64,000 nucleotides of DNA from Lithodes maja (taxonomy: Eukaryota; Arthropoda; Malacostraca; Decapoda; Lithodidae): NCBI GenBank assembly GCA_037953745.1, contig JBAKBP010003069.1, positions 97,085 through 161,084 of the forward strand, read 5' to 3'. The notes under the pieces are model-generated. The model ran no database searches and was not told the origin of the DNA. It saw only the letters and a list, made by a program, of their open reading frames with translations. This document shows positions 1-10,750 of the stretch, in pieces. The translations under genes were made by a program, and so were the position numbers. The stretch's first letter is position 1; every line of letters begins with the position of its first letter.

Positions 1-28
1 CTCTGTGTTTTTCTTGGCGTTGGATGAT

Positions 29-400
29 TTATGTCACTGCTGCTTCTTCTCGGATGGCGTTTTTTGATCCATGGCTGCGGACTGCTTCGTGTAGGAGACG
101 ACCCATGCGTGCTGAACCCACAGGGTTTAGATGAGTGCCATCCTTGCGGAACAGAGTAGGCTGGTTGTAGAAGTTGTCCCAGAGGTTGATGAATTCAACT
201 TCTTCCCTCAGACACAAATGTTTTAGTCGGCTATTTGTGCTGAAGGCCTTGTCGTAGAATTTGTCAGGTGCGTCGATCTTGGGGAGAATGCCTGAGATGA
301 TGATATTCCTTGACTTGTTTTTGTAGTGCTGGATCATCTTGCGATATTTCTCCATCAACTCTTCGGATCTGGTGCGCATGACGTCATTTGAACCAGGTGT
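29..400 (-). pseudogene. SGNH/GDSL-type esterase fragment, probably from a LINE ORF1
   Basis: The reading frame ends at 29 and runs back past the ATG at 379 to about 400, where a C-rich tract interrupts it. Just before the ATG it reads GSND, which fits SGNH block III (GxND). Near the C-terminus it reads KDGTHLNPVG, which fits block V, where Asp and His complete the catalytic set. Between them is a helix-rich stretch (GILPKIDAPDKFYDKAF, then VEFINLWDNFY). The block I GDS serine is not present, so only the C-terminal half of the fold remains and activity is unlikely. Esterase domains of this kind occur in ORF1 of CR1-type LINEs and are common as genomic relics. No RT follows in the expected orientation, so assignment to a LINE is inference. 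Confidence 0.6.
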
Positions 401-607
401 GGGGGGTGTGGGGGGGTATCATGTAGGAAAGGTTACGTGAATTATTTCACCAGGCTTATGGTGACAGTTTTATTGCACGATATTAATTATGATGTATTTT
501 ATATATTTTTTTTAAATCTACCTTTAAGAAATATTAGTTTATGTTTTATTATTGTTTGCAAGCCAATTTGTAGGGATTGCTAGATTCACTGTCTATTTAG
601 CAAGACA

Positions 608-655
608 GCTCTCTCTCTCACTCATTCACTCACATTATCTATCTATCTATCTACC
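608..655. repeat. CT and TATC microsatellites
   Basis: A CT run (608-619) is followed by TATC units (635-652) and looser related units to about 690. Confidence 0.85.
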
Positions 656-810
656 TATGTATCTACCTGTCTATCAATATATATCCACATTATAGATTAG
701 TCTTTTCCTTAGATGATGTGCATTTGCTCTTCTTGGAGTTAATGTTGGTCTCTTAATTTTGGTTGAGGTTCCGGGCTGGCCTGTATTATCGATTTGCATA
801 TATGTTTTAT

Positions 811-845
811 TTTTTTATTTTTTTTTTTTTGGGGGGGGGGGGGGG
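811..845. repeat. poly-T/poly-G junction
   Basis: About 19 T with one interruption pass directly into 15 G. A similar T-to-G junction is at 55499-55538. The length of such runs is unreliable in an assembly. Confidence 0.85.
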
Positions 846-1104
846 CTCCTCATACCTCTCTGTCTCATACCTATAACACCTATGTCTATCCTTAACATTA
901 CACTTTCTTCACATTACATCTAACCCAGTACCATGAACAAATTAGCGGTATCACATTTTCATGAATTTAGGAGGATCATGGAATATTTATTAATTTTTCC
1001 TTCTCTCCCTTCTATTCTAAAAAACGAATAGTATGGTTTCCCATATTACAATAATTATTACTCTGGGAAACTTTTTAATCATGGATGCTAATATGGTCTT
1101 TCAA

Positions 1105-1190
1105 AGACACACACACACACACACTTGTATTTCGATAAACACTAAGGTTGCATTGTATGCTCGCGCATATCAGTATATGTTATGGCTATA

Positions 1191-1223
<33 letters not shown>
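1105..1223. repeat. AC and CT microsatellites
   Basis: AC repeat at 1105-1124 and an uninterrupted CT repeat at 1193-1223, separated by 68 bp of ordinary sequence. Confidence 0.85.
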
Positions 1224-1225
<2 letters not shown>

Positions 1226-2463
1226 GTAGGAATATTGGTTTGGCAGGAGTCACAGGGACAGCACTTTCTACCAATTATTATCTTTGGCAACAAACTTGGC
1301 ACGTTACAGGTGAAAAAGATATATCCAACCAGTCATGTAATGACTTATACCTATTGGCATCAGGAAGAGAAAAACATGCGTAGGAACTATTTAACATATA
1401 CTGAATTTTTGCAACCACGCTAGGCCTGAGAAGAGACCACAATTATATCACAACTCGGTATAAAGGGGATGGCCGCAACCTGATCCACGTGGCAGCTGCA
1501 TATGTTTGTGTGGTTTAAATGCTGATATAAATAAGTAAATGATTATATGTATGCAAGGGTAATTATATATTATGTGCAGTAAAATGTATAAGTTTAATAA
1601 GAGACTGTCACCCTATATAATTATAAATAACTATATGCGTATTCATAAGCCGAGTGCACTGTGAGTGATGGCAGATACTATCTGGAGGACCATTAGTTTG
1701 TAAAACCCTGTTGGGTATTGTTAATGGTGTCCTCTATGTGGGCTGCTGGATCACTATACTCTGTTTCAGCGACCACGTTGATATCAATAATTCTAGCTGA
1801 TTGCCCCATGCGACCGTGTTCAATGTCTCGTCTTTTAGTAATTATTAATGTTTAAAAGTTTATATAATCACTGTCGCACAAGTCAATCAGCTGGAACTAT
1901 TGACATCTACGTGGTCGCTGAAATAATATAGTCATTAGTATATAACAGACAGCACCACTGGTCATGCTAATCCTACCACAGAAAGTGTAACAGGCAGTCA
2001 GACAGTCAGTAGCCAACCCTTCATTCCCGTTAAATAGGTAGAGAGGATTAGCAAGGGACATTAGAAAGGGAACAATGATAACAGGGAGAGAATGAATTAT
2101 ATTAAACGCCTGCCAGAAGCAAGCACTCTAACATTCGGAATAATGCTCAGCATCCATTCACCAGGCCTCCATATCATTGGCTTCACCTCTGATGATATAC
2201 ACTTCCACAACAAAGTCTCTTCACAACATCGGGGATGACGACCTTTCAGGTTTGTCAATTAAAAGGTTACAAATACCTTCATATGTTCTTCCAAACAAAC
2301 TTCCTCCATTCATTCCTGTAACAACAATCGAATATCAAATCTGTGTTATTATCTTATGCATCGACCATGAACCTCCCGACCGTGGTTAACCCTTATTGTT
2401 TTGGCTACAATCATACATTGTATTGAGGCTAGTGCTAGATAATTTCATTCAGCACTGGAGCTG

Positions 2464-2530
2464 CATCAGTCGAGTGGCAAGCACGCTCACGTGTGAATCT
2501 GCTTGTCCTGGGTTCGATCCCAGCCAATGC
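2464..2530 (+). repeat. tRNA-like SINE head
   Basis: The stretch reads like a degenerate tRNA: an A-box-like CAGTCGAGTGGCAAGC near the start and a perfect B-box GGTTCGATCCC at 2511-2521, followed by a partial acceptor side. Spacing between the boxes fits a Pol III promoter of a tRNA-derived SINE. The anticodon region is ambiguous and the acceptor stem does not close well, so a functional tRNA is unlikely. It lies directly in front of the Jockey-like endonuclease relic. Confidence 0.55.
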
Positions 2531-3299
2531 GGACATATTTAGTAGGGGTGAAATTCAGATGTCTGAAGCAACTGCCAGCAGCACCTTGTCTGTATCCTCC
2601 TACTTTCTCTATACTAGTTTCAAAGCTAAAGGCGGATGTTGTGCATACATGCACAACAAACTCACTTGCTCTCGTGTTCCCGATTTTGACTCCTCTGAAT
2701 TCTCAACTTTATGGCTCAAACTTTCCTGTCATTCTCATATTAATATTTATGTGCTGTCCATCTTTCCCATAACTCTACCGACTTTCCGAAATTCTTTTAT
2801 TATCTAAACTCTAAAATGGAACACATTCTATCCATTTCTCCTTTCTCTGAAATCTCCATCTTAGGAGATTTTAAATGTCACCACTGCCAATGGCTCTCCT
2901 CTCATTCTACTGACCAACCAGGTGAACAAGCTTACGTCTTTTCTATCCTAAATGATCTAGAGCAGTTGGTTCAATAACCTACCTGTATCCCGGATCGCCT
3001 CGGAGATCGGCCCAACATTCTTGACTTGTTTCTAATTTCTAACCCTTCTTTTTATACTGTCGATCTTTTCTCTCCTTCGGGCTCCTCTGGCCATAAACTT
3101 ATCTCTAGTTACCTGTCCTATCTCTCCAGTACGGCCACCTGATCCTCCTAGCCGGCGGCGCTTGTGGCACTTTGGCGCTGCCGACCGGGAGGCTCTCCGG
3201 CAGTACTTCTTTGATTTCCCATGGAATGTTGTTTGCTTCCGTGGCCGGGGACCCTCGGAAAGTGCTGAGCGCATTACCAAGGTAATGCGGGAATTATTA

Positions 3300-3785
3300 T
3301 TATTATTTGTTTTCAACTACTCCCTCTCGGGCATAGGCTGATAGCCTTTACACTACACCGCTGAATACGGTGAGGCCCGTGAGGTCTTGCTCCAGTCTAG
3401 GGAGTGAGACATGCGAAGCTTCACGGCACGAAGGAACTCCATCTCTGAAGCTGCTCCACTTATGTGCTTCACAGTCTCATCCCCCAGGCTCGGACCCTCA
3501 CTCTCAGAACGCCACCTATTGAGCAATTAACTCACTAGGCATTGCCCCCCTGTAGCATATTTTTTTTAATATGGGAATATTCATACAATGCTATTATAAT
3601 CAGGGAACAATGAGGGTATTTATTTGGCATTTAGGTGTGCTGTGGTAATGCACTGATACTAGGTACAGCACAAATTCCATCCCAATAATATCTTCCCATT
3701 GACATATTGGGATTCAAACCCGGGTCCATTGGATTACCAGTCCAGTGGCAAGACCACTCAGCCATACCATGTAGGCATACATTCA
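3300..3785 (-). repeat. tRNA-derived SINE plus unidentified repeat, inserted in LINE linker
   Basis: The Jockey-like coding sequence stops near 3300 and resumes near 3786. On the minus strand 3774-3706 is tRNA-like: A-box region TGGCTGAGTGG, an arm reading TGGA-CTGGTAA-TCCA (anticodon position GGT, Thr-like), and B-box GGTTTGAATCC. The body runs down to a T-run at 3559-3567, the likely A-tail on the minus strand. The part from 3300 to 3545 is GC-richer and not recognised; it may be a second element. Confidence 0.65.
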
Positions 3786-4512
3786 ATTTTGTTTTCTCTC
3801 ACGCTAATACAACAATATCTTGGTTTACTCACGCCTGTTCTACTGCTGTCCTTTATAAGGAGGTAGCATTCAAACGGTACCGACGCCTTCAAACTCAGGA
3901 TTCTTATTCTTCCTATGTTTCTGCCTGGAATCAAGCCAAATCTGTTCTTCGACTTGCCAAACACTCTTTCATCAATACTAAATGCACTGAACTATCCAAC
4001 TCTAGTCTTCCCAAGCTTTCTGGCATCTAGCCAAACAACTCACTTCTTCCTCTGACAAAGCTGAACTCTTCTCTCAAACTTTTGCTAAAAACTCCACCTT
4101 GTATGATTCCAGTGCTATTCCTCCCTCTCCACCCCCTCTCTCCTACTTATGCCTAATATACTAATCTCTTCTAAAGATATACTTTCTACCCTCTCTGGGC
4201 TTAATACTAAGAAGGCAAACAGTCTGGATGATGTTTCTCCTGTTGTACTAAAAACTGTTCTTCTATGCGTACTCCTTGCCTAGGCAAACTCTTTTGTCTT
4301 TATCTCTCCTCTGATGTCTTCCCTTCTTGCTGGAAGTTCACTCTCATTCAACCTGTCCCAAAGAAGGGTGACCACTCTCAACCCTCCAACTATCGTTCAA
4401 TTGCTCTCATCTCTTGTATCTCTAAAGTTTTTGAAACTATTCTTAATTCCAAATTTCTTAAGCATTTCTCTTCTCATTATCTACTCTCAGATCGCCAGTA
4501 TGGCTTCCTTAA

Positions 4513-5659
4513 CCCGGGAATGGCGAGGGGGGGGTAATGAACTAGCTCCCCATGGGCGAGCATATGGGCTCCATTCAGGCCTGTAATCGTCATTTTACGA
4601 TAAATATTGTTTTTACCTATTCATATGAGCCTATTTTACCTTCACTATGAAGATAGTAACCTGTAACAACAATAAAACAAGTGAAAATATAATTTTTCTG
4701 GTCAAAATAGCGAATATAGATGGACCAGCCCATTCATGAATTTTGGAAAAAATTGAGGCAACCCCTCCCTCCATGAGGCCTCAAGCCACACTGAGCCTAC
4801 TCATACACACACTCGCTTGTGTAACACACCTGCTAGGCACATAAGCACATCCCCCACACAGTTTGCTAATGTTAGCACAAAAATGTACCAACAAATTAGG
4901 GAATAACAGGGAAAATAGGTGATAATTGAAGGGGGAGGGGATGTGGAGGAGTTATATGAGGTATAGGGAAAAAAATAAATAAATAAATAAAAATAAATAG
5001 TGCTGTTTAAATGGTATTTTTAGGCCTCCCTCTTAAGAGCTTTGCCGCCGTCACCCAGTAAAACCTCTTAACCCGGGAGCTGCGGGAAGACTCTCTGGAG
5101 TAAGTAAAACTAAAAATCAACTTTTGACATCGAAATTTTTTTTTTTTTTTGTTTTTATTATTTTATTTTATTTTTTTTTTTTGGCCCCTGGGCCATGCAA
5201 AATCTCAGTCCTCTACCTCCCCTCCTTCCCCACTTTCCTCCTATCCCTCAGTTATCACCTATTTTCCCTATTATTCCCTTATTCTGAGGTATATTTTCGT
5301 GCTAACATTAGCGAGTTGCAAGCAGGGTGTTGTCATCACTGATGGCCATCGAGTGCAAGAGAGAGAGAGAGAGTATCGATCGACTGTGTCGCAGTGGCCT
5401 TGGGGAAAATTGGCGGGAAGGTAGCTTGCCTCACCCATACATTATACAACTCGCGGGCTATATCTCCGATTTTGACCATCCAAACGCTGTTTTCACTCGT
5501 TTTATTGTTGTTTCAGGTTAATACCTTTATAATCAACCCATAATAGGCGCATATGGATAATTATTAATGCTATTAATGGTACAATGAATATTTTAGTGAC
5601 GGAAACACCTCAAATACGTCAGCACTTGCTAGGTTAATAGCTTTTCCGCCGTTTACGGG
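4513..5659. mobile_element. two TTAA-flanked, inversely oriented piggyBac-type non-autonomous elements
   Basis: TTAA occurs at 4509-4512, 5068-5071 and 5660-5663. The outer ends match as inverted repeats: CCCGGGAATGGCG at the left, and the right end read in reverse gives CCCGTAAACGGCGG. A second end (CCCGGGAGCTGCGGG) starts at 5072. The halves (4513-5067, 5072-5659) are inverted relatives: the left arm near 4660 (CCTGTAACAACAATAAAACA) matches the reverse of about 5485-5515, and 4870-4940 matches the reverse of about 5235-5310. TTAA duplication and CCC-type ends fit piggyBac non-autonomous elements. No transposase is encoded. The pair sits inside the RT of the Jockey-like copy; joining across a single TTAA leaves an open LINE frame, which fixes the borders. 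Confidence 0.75.
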
Positions 5660-5790
5660 TTAAGGGTCGCTCTACTGGAGATCTTTTTTCATATCTTACT
5701 AACTTTTGGTCATCCTCCTTTCGTCAGACCGTTTCTATTGTGGTAGACATATCGAAGGACTTCGATATAAGAGATATAAGAGTTTCTACC

Positions 5791-6055
5791 ATATTTCGTC
5801 ACTATTCTGTAATTCACTTCCATTCTCTCATATATTATTCGTGTATTTCTATTTAATATTCCCTAATATCAATATGTTGTTTTCCTTTATCCGTATAATG
5901 TATTCTGCTTCGCATAAGAACGTGGCGACCACCTAAATTACATAAATGTGTTAATAGTTCTACTCAGTCTTTCTTAAACCTATCCTACGATTACCTTACC
6001 TCAGAGAACCTAATCTGTTTACAATAGGACTACCTGGCTAAATTATACGAGGTAA
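5791..6055. other. AT-rich, nothing recognised
   Basis: Sequence after the truncated LINE diverges from the family. No coding or RNA feature is visible. Confidence 0.5.
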
Positions 6056-6395
6056 GGGGAGATGGGCCGTTTTTCTGGTCCCCATTCTTTCTCATGTTTA
6101 GCCCCATTAGTTTTCTGATTATAAGACGTTCGGCCCATCAGTTGGCAATTTTAAGACCTTTCGCCCCATTTCTTTGTCAATATCAAGACTGATTGTGTTA
6201 TTTAGGTGTCAGTTTTTTTCCTGGCGAGCGATACAGAGCTTGTAATTTAAGATTTTTCTATCGAAAAATTTACAAATTTATCTTGAAGGAGGGTCCTGGG
6301 GAGTGTTTTTTTACGCTTGATGGAGGTCTAGTGAGGAAACTAATAACATTATAAAAAGACACATAAATGAGCAAATAATAGTGAACCATCCCCCC
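6056..6395. mobile_element. TTAA-type MITE, family with GGGG ends (copy 1)
   Basis: This 340-bp element aligns along its length with 42775-43140, sharing for example TTTCGCCCCATTTCTTTGTC and CTTGATGGAGGTCTAG. Ends are short inverted repeats (GGGGAGATGG and, reversed from the right, GGGGGGATGG). The right flank is TTAA (6396-6399); the left flank is GTAA, a one-base-decayed TTAA. It has no coding capacity. Confidence 0.7.
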
Positions 6396-6399
6396 TTAA

Positions 6400-7135
6400 G
6401 GCAGAGTATATGCTAGGTTGTTGTTGTTGTTCCCCAGACTGTCTGACCGAGCAGCCCCAAGGTCCTGAGCAAGGCCAAGGCCATAACCGAGCGCCCCACA
6501 GAACCCTCCCTGCGAGGAGCTGAGGAGGGCGTGGAAACGCCCGGGACACCAAAGCCCCACCCAAAGCCCTGTGGCCCTGAACAATTATGAAGGGAAAGTT
6601 GAGGGGCAAAGAAAAAATATGACGCTTTGGCTCCCAATCTGCCAACTTCTAGGTTGGCAGTACGGAGGTCAATCCAAGGAAAAGACGCTGTCACATAAGA
6701 TCTAGAAAGTATTTAAGTAAAACGAACAGTCAGAGCAAGCTATGGGTATGGCAGAGAACGCTCAACTCTCATTCTGACAGACCAGCCCATCACCACAGTA
6801 TATGCTAGGTTAGATAGGTCGGCTAGGATATGCTATGGTAATATAATGTTGGTTTACAGGATATATAAGTAAATAAGAGGGGCACTTGGTAGACCACATA
6901 AATTCTACCTTCGCCTACACTGGCTGGTTCTTTACCATTAATATTATAGACCTATATTTTCTTCTGAGTTCTGAATCTGGGTTCTAGGATATGATCATGA
7001 TTGCCTCCTAAATTGAAGTCGGTTCAAAACTTTGTGAGATATCTTGTTTACAGACAAACATAAACAAACTGAGACGAAAACATAAACTTCAGGTCAGGAC
7101 GATACGAATTGCCAATTATTTTAACAATTGATGCT
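6400..7135. other. no gene recognised; contains an interspersed-repeat fragment
   Basis: 6410-6680 is a GC-richer block without recognisable coding. 6945-7080 on the minus strand matches a repeat also present at about 12800-12960 and 36120-36235 (shared words: aggaggc-atc, cctagaacccagat). Nothing else is supported. Confidence 0.5.
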
Positions 7136-7144
7136 TGCAGTAAA

Positions 7145-9359
7145 AATTATTTTTTTTTTTTTAAAGACCTCCGTCTACGTATTGTGAAAAACCTGTTATC
7201 CTCCGGCAAATTGTGGGGTTGAGTGAGTGAAGGGGGGACAGTGAATGAAGGAGGATACATGTTTTTCATAATACGTGTTGCTAGCCCCAAACGCGCGAGC
7301 AACTGTGGCTTTCAACCATCCGACACATCCCCTTTTATTTATGTGCATCACACATGTTACATACAAATAAAGTTTATGTTTTGTTTTACCCTACTGTGGA
7401 AAGACTACGGATACACCACTCCTGCCCGGGCCTCACACAGTGGCATGACCCAGTCCTGTCGAACTGAGCTCATGACGCTGGTGGCATTGCCCCGGAGGAT
7501 AGCCATCCCTAGTCTTTGCTTGAGCCAGAGGGTTTCCCGGGGTTCTCCTGAAACTTCTCTGATTTTACGGCCTATTTCATTCACCATCTTAAGGGTGGTA
7601 GGGCCGAAGACTCCTGAAGTTTCGAATGCCAGGGGCTCGAACTGATGATTTCTGGCGATGGCTTGATATTTTTCTCGCTTTTTATTTTCTGCTATCCGGG
7701 CGGCTTCACCTGCTTCGTCGGCGTTTCTGGCGATGTTGGTTGTGGAGAAAGTGTCAACACATGTGGCATCCCACACGAGGCACCGGCCATTCTTGTAAGG
7801 GAAAGTGGTCATCCCATCTGGCCGTTTGCCGTCTTCTCTGTGAAGTCCATGTGGTTCGAGGATTGATGCACGGTTAGCACTCTGCAGGGCCCGTTTTATG
7901 ACATCATTTAGTGCAGAGTGTCTTGGCAGGCGGCCTGCGTTGTAATTACATGACAAGGCATGGTGACCTTGAGCATCCATCCCCCCACCACACTTGCAAG
8001 TGTGTGGGTGACAAACTGCCGCACCCACTCTGAGCGCGATGGCAACCCGGAGCGCTTCAGCATCCAAGTGAGTTCCAAGAGGTGGGATGGGGATGGCGTG
8101 TAACCACAAGCCACTCTCCGAACGGGCGGCTGCCTGGAGGCGTGCTTTTGCAACCTGGTCTGCATTGGTTAGGAGATTTTCTTGAGTTTTCTTCGCCGAG
8201 ATGGTATCCCACGCTTTCTGCTTGCTCCTGGAGGTACCTTGAGGCTCCTCCTCTACTCCTGTACTTCCCTTCCAGGTGTTAATCACTGCTGTTACGTCCC
8301 CATTAAGTGTCATTCCGGGTTGAGAAGAAAGGATGGACACTACAAGGTCGTTGATCGCGATGAGGGAAGAGATAAAGGCTGGGGAGGCAATATCCGAGGC
8401 TCTCCGTATACCCAAGCCCCCGAGGCGGACAGGAAGGGTGGCTTTTGTCCAGGCCCGTTCTTTAAATTCCACGTTGGTGATGCTGGTCACTGCTTCTCGG
8501 ATTATGCTGTCTAATTCTTGGAGGCCACCATTGTTCGTGTAAGTCATCGATGTGCGCAGGAGGTATTGGAGTTTTGGGATGGAGAAACAGTTCTTGAGTA
8601 GGGCCAGAGCTGAGTGGGCATCGATGTGTATCAGGTGACTCACGAGACGTTGAAGCTCCTCCTTTTTAACTTGAAGTGCTGGTGGGATTGCTGCCAGAGT
8701 TAGTGGGGAATCTAATAGGGTTTGCTGGTGCTCCTGAAGGATCTTTACATCTGGCAATATGTCTCGAAACAGGGCCTGAGTCTCTTCTCCTTGTTCACGT
8801 GTGTGGTTGAGGAGGACAAGTTCACATTTGGTGTCATTTATCACTAGCCCAGCCTGGCCGAGGTCAGTTACGATGTTATTTATGTCGGTTAGAACGTTCT
8901 CTACTGACCCACCCAAGGTTGCATCGTCCAGGTACCATACATTCAGTTCTGACCTTACTTTGTTAGCTGCTGCATCCACCCCTATTGAGAAAAGAGCAGG
9001 ACCACCTGGATCTCCCTGCTGTAACCCGTCGCTGATGGGATTACCGTTTCGCCAAACATCAGGATGGAAGGTTTGGAATAAGCCTGCCAAAGTAGGGGGT
9101 ACAGAGTGGGGATGTGTTCTTGAGCTGCACGGAGGAAGACATCCCTGCGAATGCTGTTGAATGCGTTCCGCATGTCAATCTTTAGAAGCACTCGTTTTTC
9201 TTGGGCTTGGCTGAGGTAGGTGCGGGTTGCGTGTACAGCAGCTTCACACCCCCCTGGAGTTCCGAAACCTAGTTGAACTGGTCTTAAGTGTTGACCTAGG
9301 CCATTCGAGAGTGGTTTCAAACCCACCTTTGTGGCAAGGCGGCAGAAGGTGTTCCCTAC
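7145..9359 (-). mobile_element. RLE-encoding non-LTR retrotransposon (R2/R4/Hero-like), 5'-truncated copy 1
   Basis: The element is 5'-truncated at 9359 and ends in an A-tail (T-run 7149-7163 on the plus strand). The 9-bp word TGCAGTAAA flanks it at 7136-7144 and 9360-9368, a good target-site duplication. It encodes RT followed by a restriction-like endonuclease (see the pseudogene entry). A second copy at 57343-59167 is almost identical over about 1.77 kb, differing by scattered single bases. Confidence 0.85.
7405..9358 (-). pseudogene. reverse transcriptase / restriction-like endonuclease of RLE LINE
   Basis: From 9358 the frame gives an RT entry region (AVGNTFCRL), then motif A (LLKIDMRNAFNSI, about 9180). 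A single-base frameshift near 9030-9060 follows. The main frame then has motif B (QQGDPGGPALFSIG), motif C YLDD (about 8930) and the thumb (LPVRLGGLGIRR). The C-terminal part has a zinc knuckle (CKCGGGMDAQGHHALSC), then RH, KRPDG and VWDATCVD, the PD..D layout of the RLE of R2-type elements. It ends at 7405, about 550 residues after motif B. Apart from the frameshift and the missing N-terminus the frame is open, so the copy is young. It nicks a target and reverse-transcribes its own RNA in known relatives; the exact clade is not decided. Confidence 0.85.
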
Positions 9360-9401
9360 TGCAGTAAATAGGAACAGTTAGCTACACATTCATGGACCCC
9401 C

Positions 9402-9402
<1 letters not shown>

Positions 9403-9457
<55 letters not shown>
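9403..9457. repeat. GA microsatellite
   Basis: About 27 uninterrupted GA units lie a short distance beyond the 5' truncation point of the RLE LINE. Confidence 0.95.
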
Positions 9458-9459
<2 letters not shown>

Positions 9460-9518
9460 GGGAAAGAAAATCACTAGGTCGAATTTTACTCTCGTTTGTA
9501 TTTCTGTTTGTCTGTGTA

Positions 9519-10009
9519 ATGCCTAGATTGTGGCAAAGTATCTGTAACTGCATTCGATGCTGAAATCTGCTTGAGGTATCACGCCAAGTGGAGTACTTCT
9601 CTTGGTGTAGTGGACAAAGCGTTCGCCTCCCACGTGGCGGGCCCGAGATCGAATCTCGGCCGGGCCGCGCCTAAAACATTTGGGACGAATTTCCGCATCA
9701 GACGCAGTTCGGATGTGATTGTTAAAATTGTAAATTGTAATTGTGTATGTAAAGTCGGCAAAAATAGTATGGTGCCGTTACGAGGTCACTTCATTGGTGG
9801 CAGCGGCGGGATATCTGAGAGGCTTAGTTGGGAAAATCCCAATGGTGTACTGGCTTGCCTAAACTGGTCGGCTACAACAGCTGCTAAGGCTAGAGCTCTC
9901 AGAAATTCTCAGAGATCGTGTCCCAGTGACTCTGGTTCGTTGGGGAGGTATGGTAGCGGGTTCCTGCACTGCCTCCTCGCCGCGGTGTGTAACTCGCCCG
10001 GCAAATGAG
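9519..10009 (+). repeat. tRNA-Gly-like SINE unit 1
   Basis: A leader (GATTGTGGCAAAGTATCTG...) is followed by a tRNA-like head at 9603-9662: A-box GGTGTAGTGGACAAAGC, anticodon loop CTCCCAC (anticodon CCC, Gly) and B-box AGATCGAATCT. The arms resemble tRNA-Gly but the acceptor is degenerate. The body (CGCATCAGACGCAGTTCGG, GAGGTCACTTCATTGGTGG, GGGAAAATCCCAATGG) runs to about 10009. It is the left arm of the palindromic cluster 9519-12805. Confidence 0.7.
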
Positions 10010-10430
10010 GAGTACTTCTCTTGGTGTAGTGGTAGAGAGCTCGCCTCCCACCTGGCGGGCCCGAGATCGAATCTCGGCCGGGCCGCGCCCAAAAACATTT
10101 GGGGCGAATTTCCGCATCAGACGCAGTTCGGATGGGATTGTTAACATTCTAAAATGTAATTGTGTGTAATTGTAAACATCGGCAAAAATAGTATGGTGCT
10201 GTTCCGAGGTCACTTCACTGGTGGCAGCTGTAGGGATATCTGAGAGGCTTAGTTGGGAAAATCCCCATGGTGTACTGGCTTGCCTTAACTGGTCGGCTAC
10301 AACAGTTGCTAAGGCTAGAGCTCTCAGAAATTCTCAGAGATGATGTCCAAGTGACTCCGGTTCGTTGGGGAGGTATGGTCCTGCACTGCCTCCTCGCCGT
10401 GGTGTGTGACCCGCCCGGCAAGTGACGGAT
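10010..10430 (+). repeat. tRNA-Gly-like SINE unit 2, tandem copy
   Basis: A second head (10022-10080, GGTGTAGTGGTAGAGAGCTCG, again loop CTCCCAC) and body repeat the preceding unit almost base for base. The head keeps GGTAGAG rather than GGACAAAG, so this is a different source copy or an older variant. Unit spacing is about 420 bp. Confidence 0.7.
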
Positions 10431-10695
10431 ATAAGGAATGTCGCTGGTGATCGTTGTCTCGGAGCCTCGCTGTAGTTGACACGCTCAGACTTGTGCCTCA
10501 CTTGCTTTCGCTCGCTCGGAGTCTTCGCTACCTGGACGATAATGTGATGTAATGCCTGGATTGTGGCAAAGTATCTGTAACTGCATTCGATGCTGAAATC
10601 TGCTTGAGCTATCACGCCAAGTGGAGTACTTCTCTTAGTGTAGTGGACAAAGCGTTCGCCTCCCACGTGGCGGGCCCGAGATCGAATCTCGGCCG
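10431..10695 (+). repeat. SINE-associated sequence and third tRNA-Gly-like head
   Basis: 10431-10555 (TCGCTGGTGATCG to GGACGATAATG) is a non-tRNA segment also found inverted at 12212-12330. 10556-10635 repeats the unit-1 leader, and 10636-10695 is a third head with loop CTCCCAC. It ends at the palindrome centre. Confidence 0.65.
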
Positions 10696-10750
10696 AGATT
10701 CGTCTCGGGCCCGCCACGTGGGAGGCGAACGCTTTGTCCACTACACCAAG
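10696..10750 (-). repeat. inverted tRNA-Gly-like head at palindrome centre
   Basis: This is the reverse complement of the head at 10636-10695 with a single missing base, so 10636-10750 folds as an almost perfect hairpin. The minus-strand unit continues beyond the LINE insertion, at 12119. Confidence 0.8.

Larger units (their letters stand above)
401..2463. other. no gene recognised; AT-rich DNA with simple repeats
   Basis: No convincing coding region is visible on either strand. The stretch holds short CT and TATC repeats (608-655), a T-run followed by a G-run (811-845), an AC repeat (1105-1124) and a CT repeat (1193-1223). The 91-residue frame at 1148-1423 runs through the CT repeat and resembles nothing I know. 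Confidence 0.6.
2546..5790 (+). pseudogene. Jockey-like non-LTR retrotransposon, broken copy with nested insertions
   Basis: Fragments of an APE-type endonuclease and a reverse transcriptase lie in order. Endonuclease: 2560-3290, with CCAYMHNKLTCSRVPDFDS, then a block beginning ISILGDF at 2858, a PDRLGD block, and SGHKLIS at about 3085, where the family has a catalytic Asp/His region. Linker: about 3180-3300 (FDFPWN block) and 3786-4030 (WFTHACSTAV to LAKHSF). RT: 4265-4508 (PVPKKGDHSQPSNYRSIALIS, then LLSDRQYGF), continuing at 5664 with the RSTGDL region and motif A (VDISKDFD) at about 5745. The rest of RT is missing. Stops and frame changes occur throughout. Two insertions split it: a SINE region at 3300-3785 and TTAA elements at 4513-5659. 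Jockey/CR1-group membership is judged from these motifs only. Confidence 0.8.

Noticed and set aside
6349..6694. Three overlapping minus-strand frames of 60-100 residues
   Set aside because: Composition reflects a GC-rich block; no motif, no agreement between frames.
7223..8542. Several plus-strand frames over the RLE LINE
   Set aside because: Antisense shadows of the RT/endonuclease gene; the same shadows recur over the second copy at 57678-58775.
9603..9662. Possible functional tRNA-Gly gene (also at 10022 and 10636)
   Set aside because: Acceptor stem is degenerate and the unit is repeated with a SINE body, so these are SINE heads.
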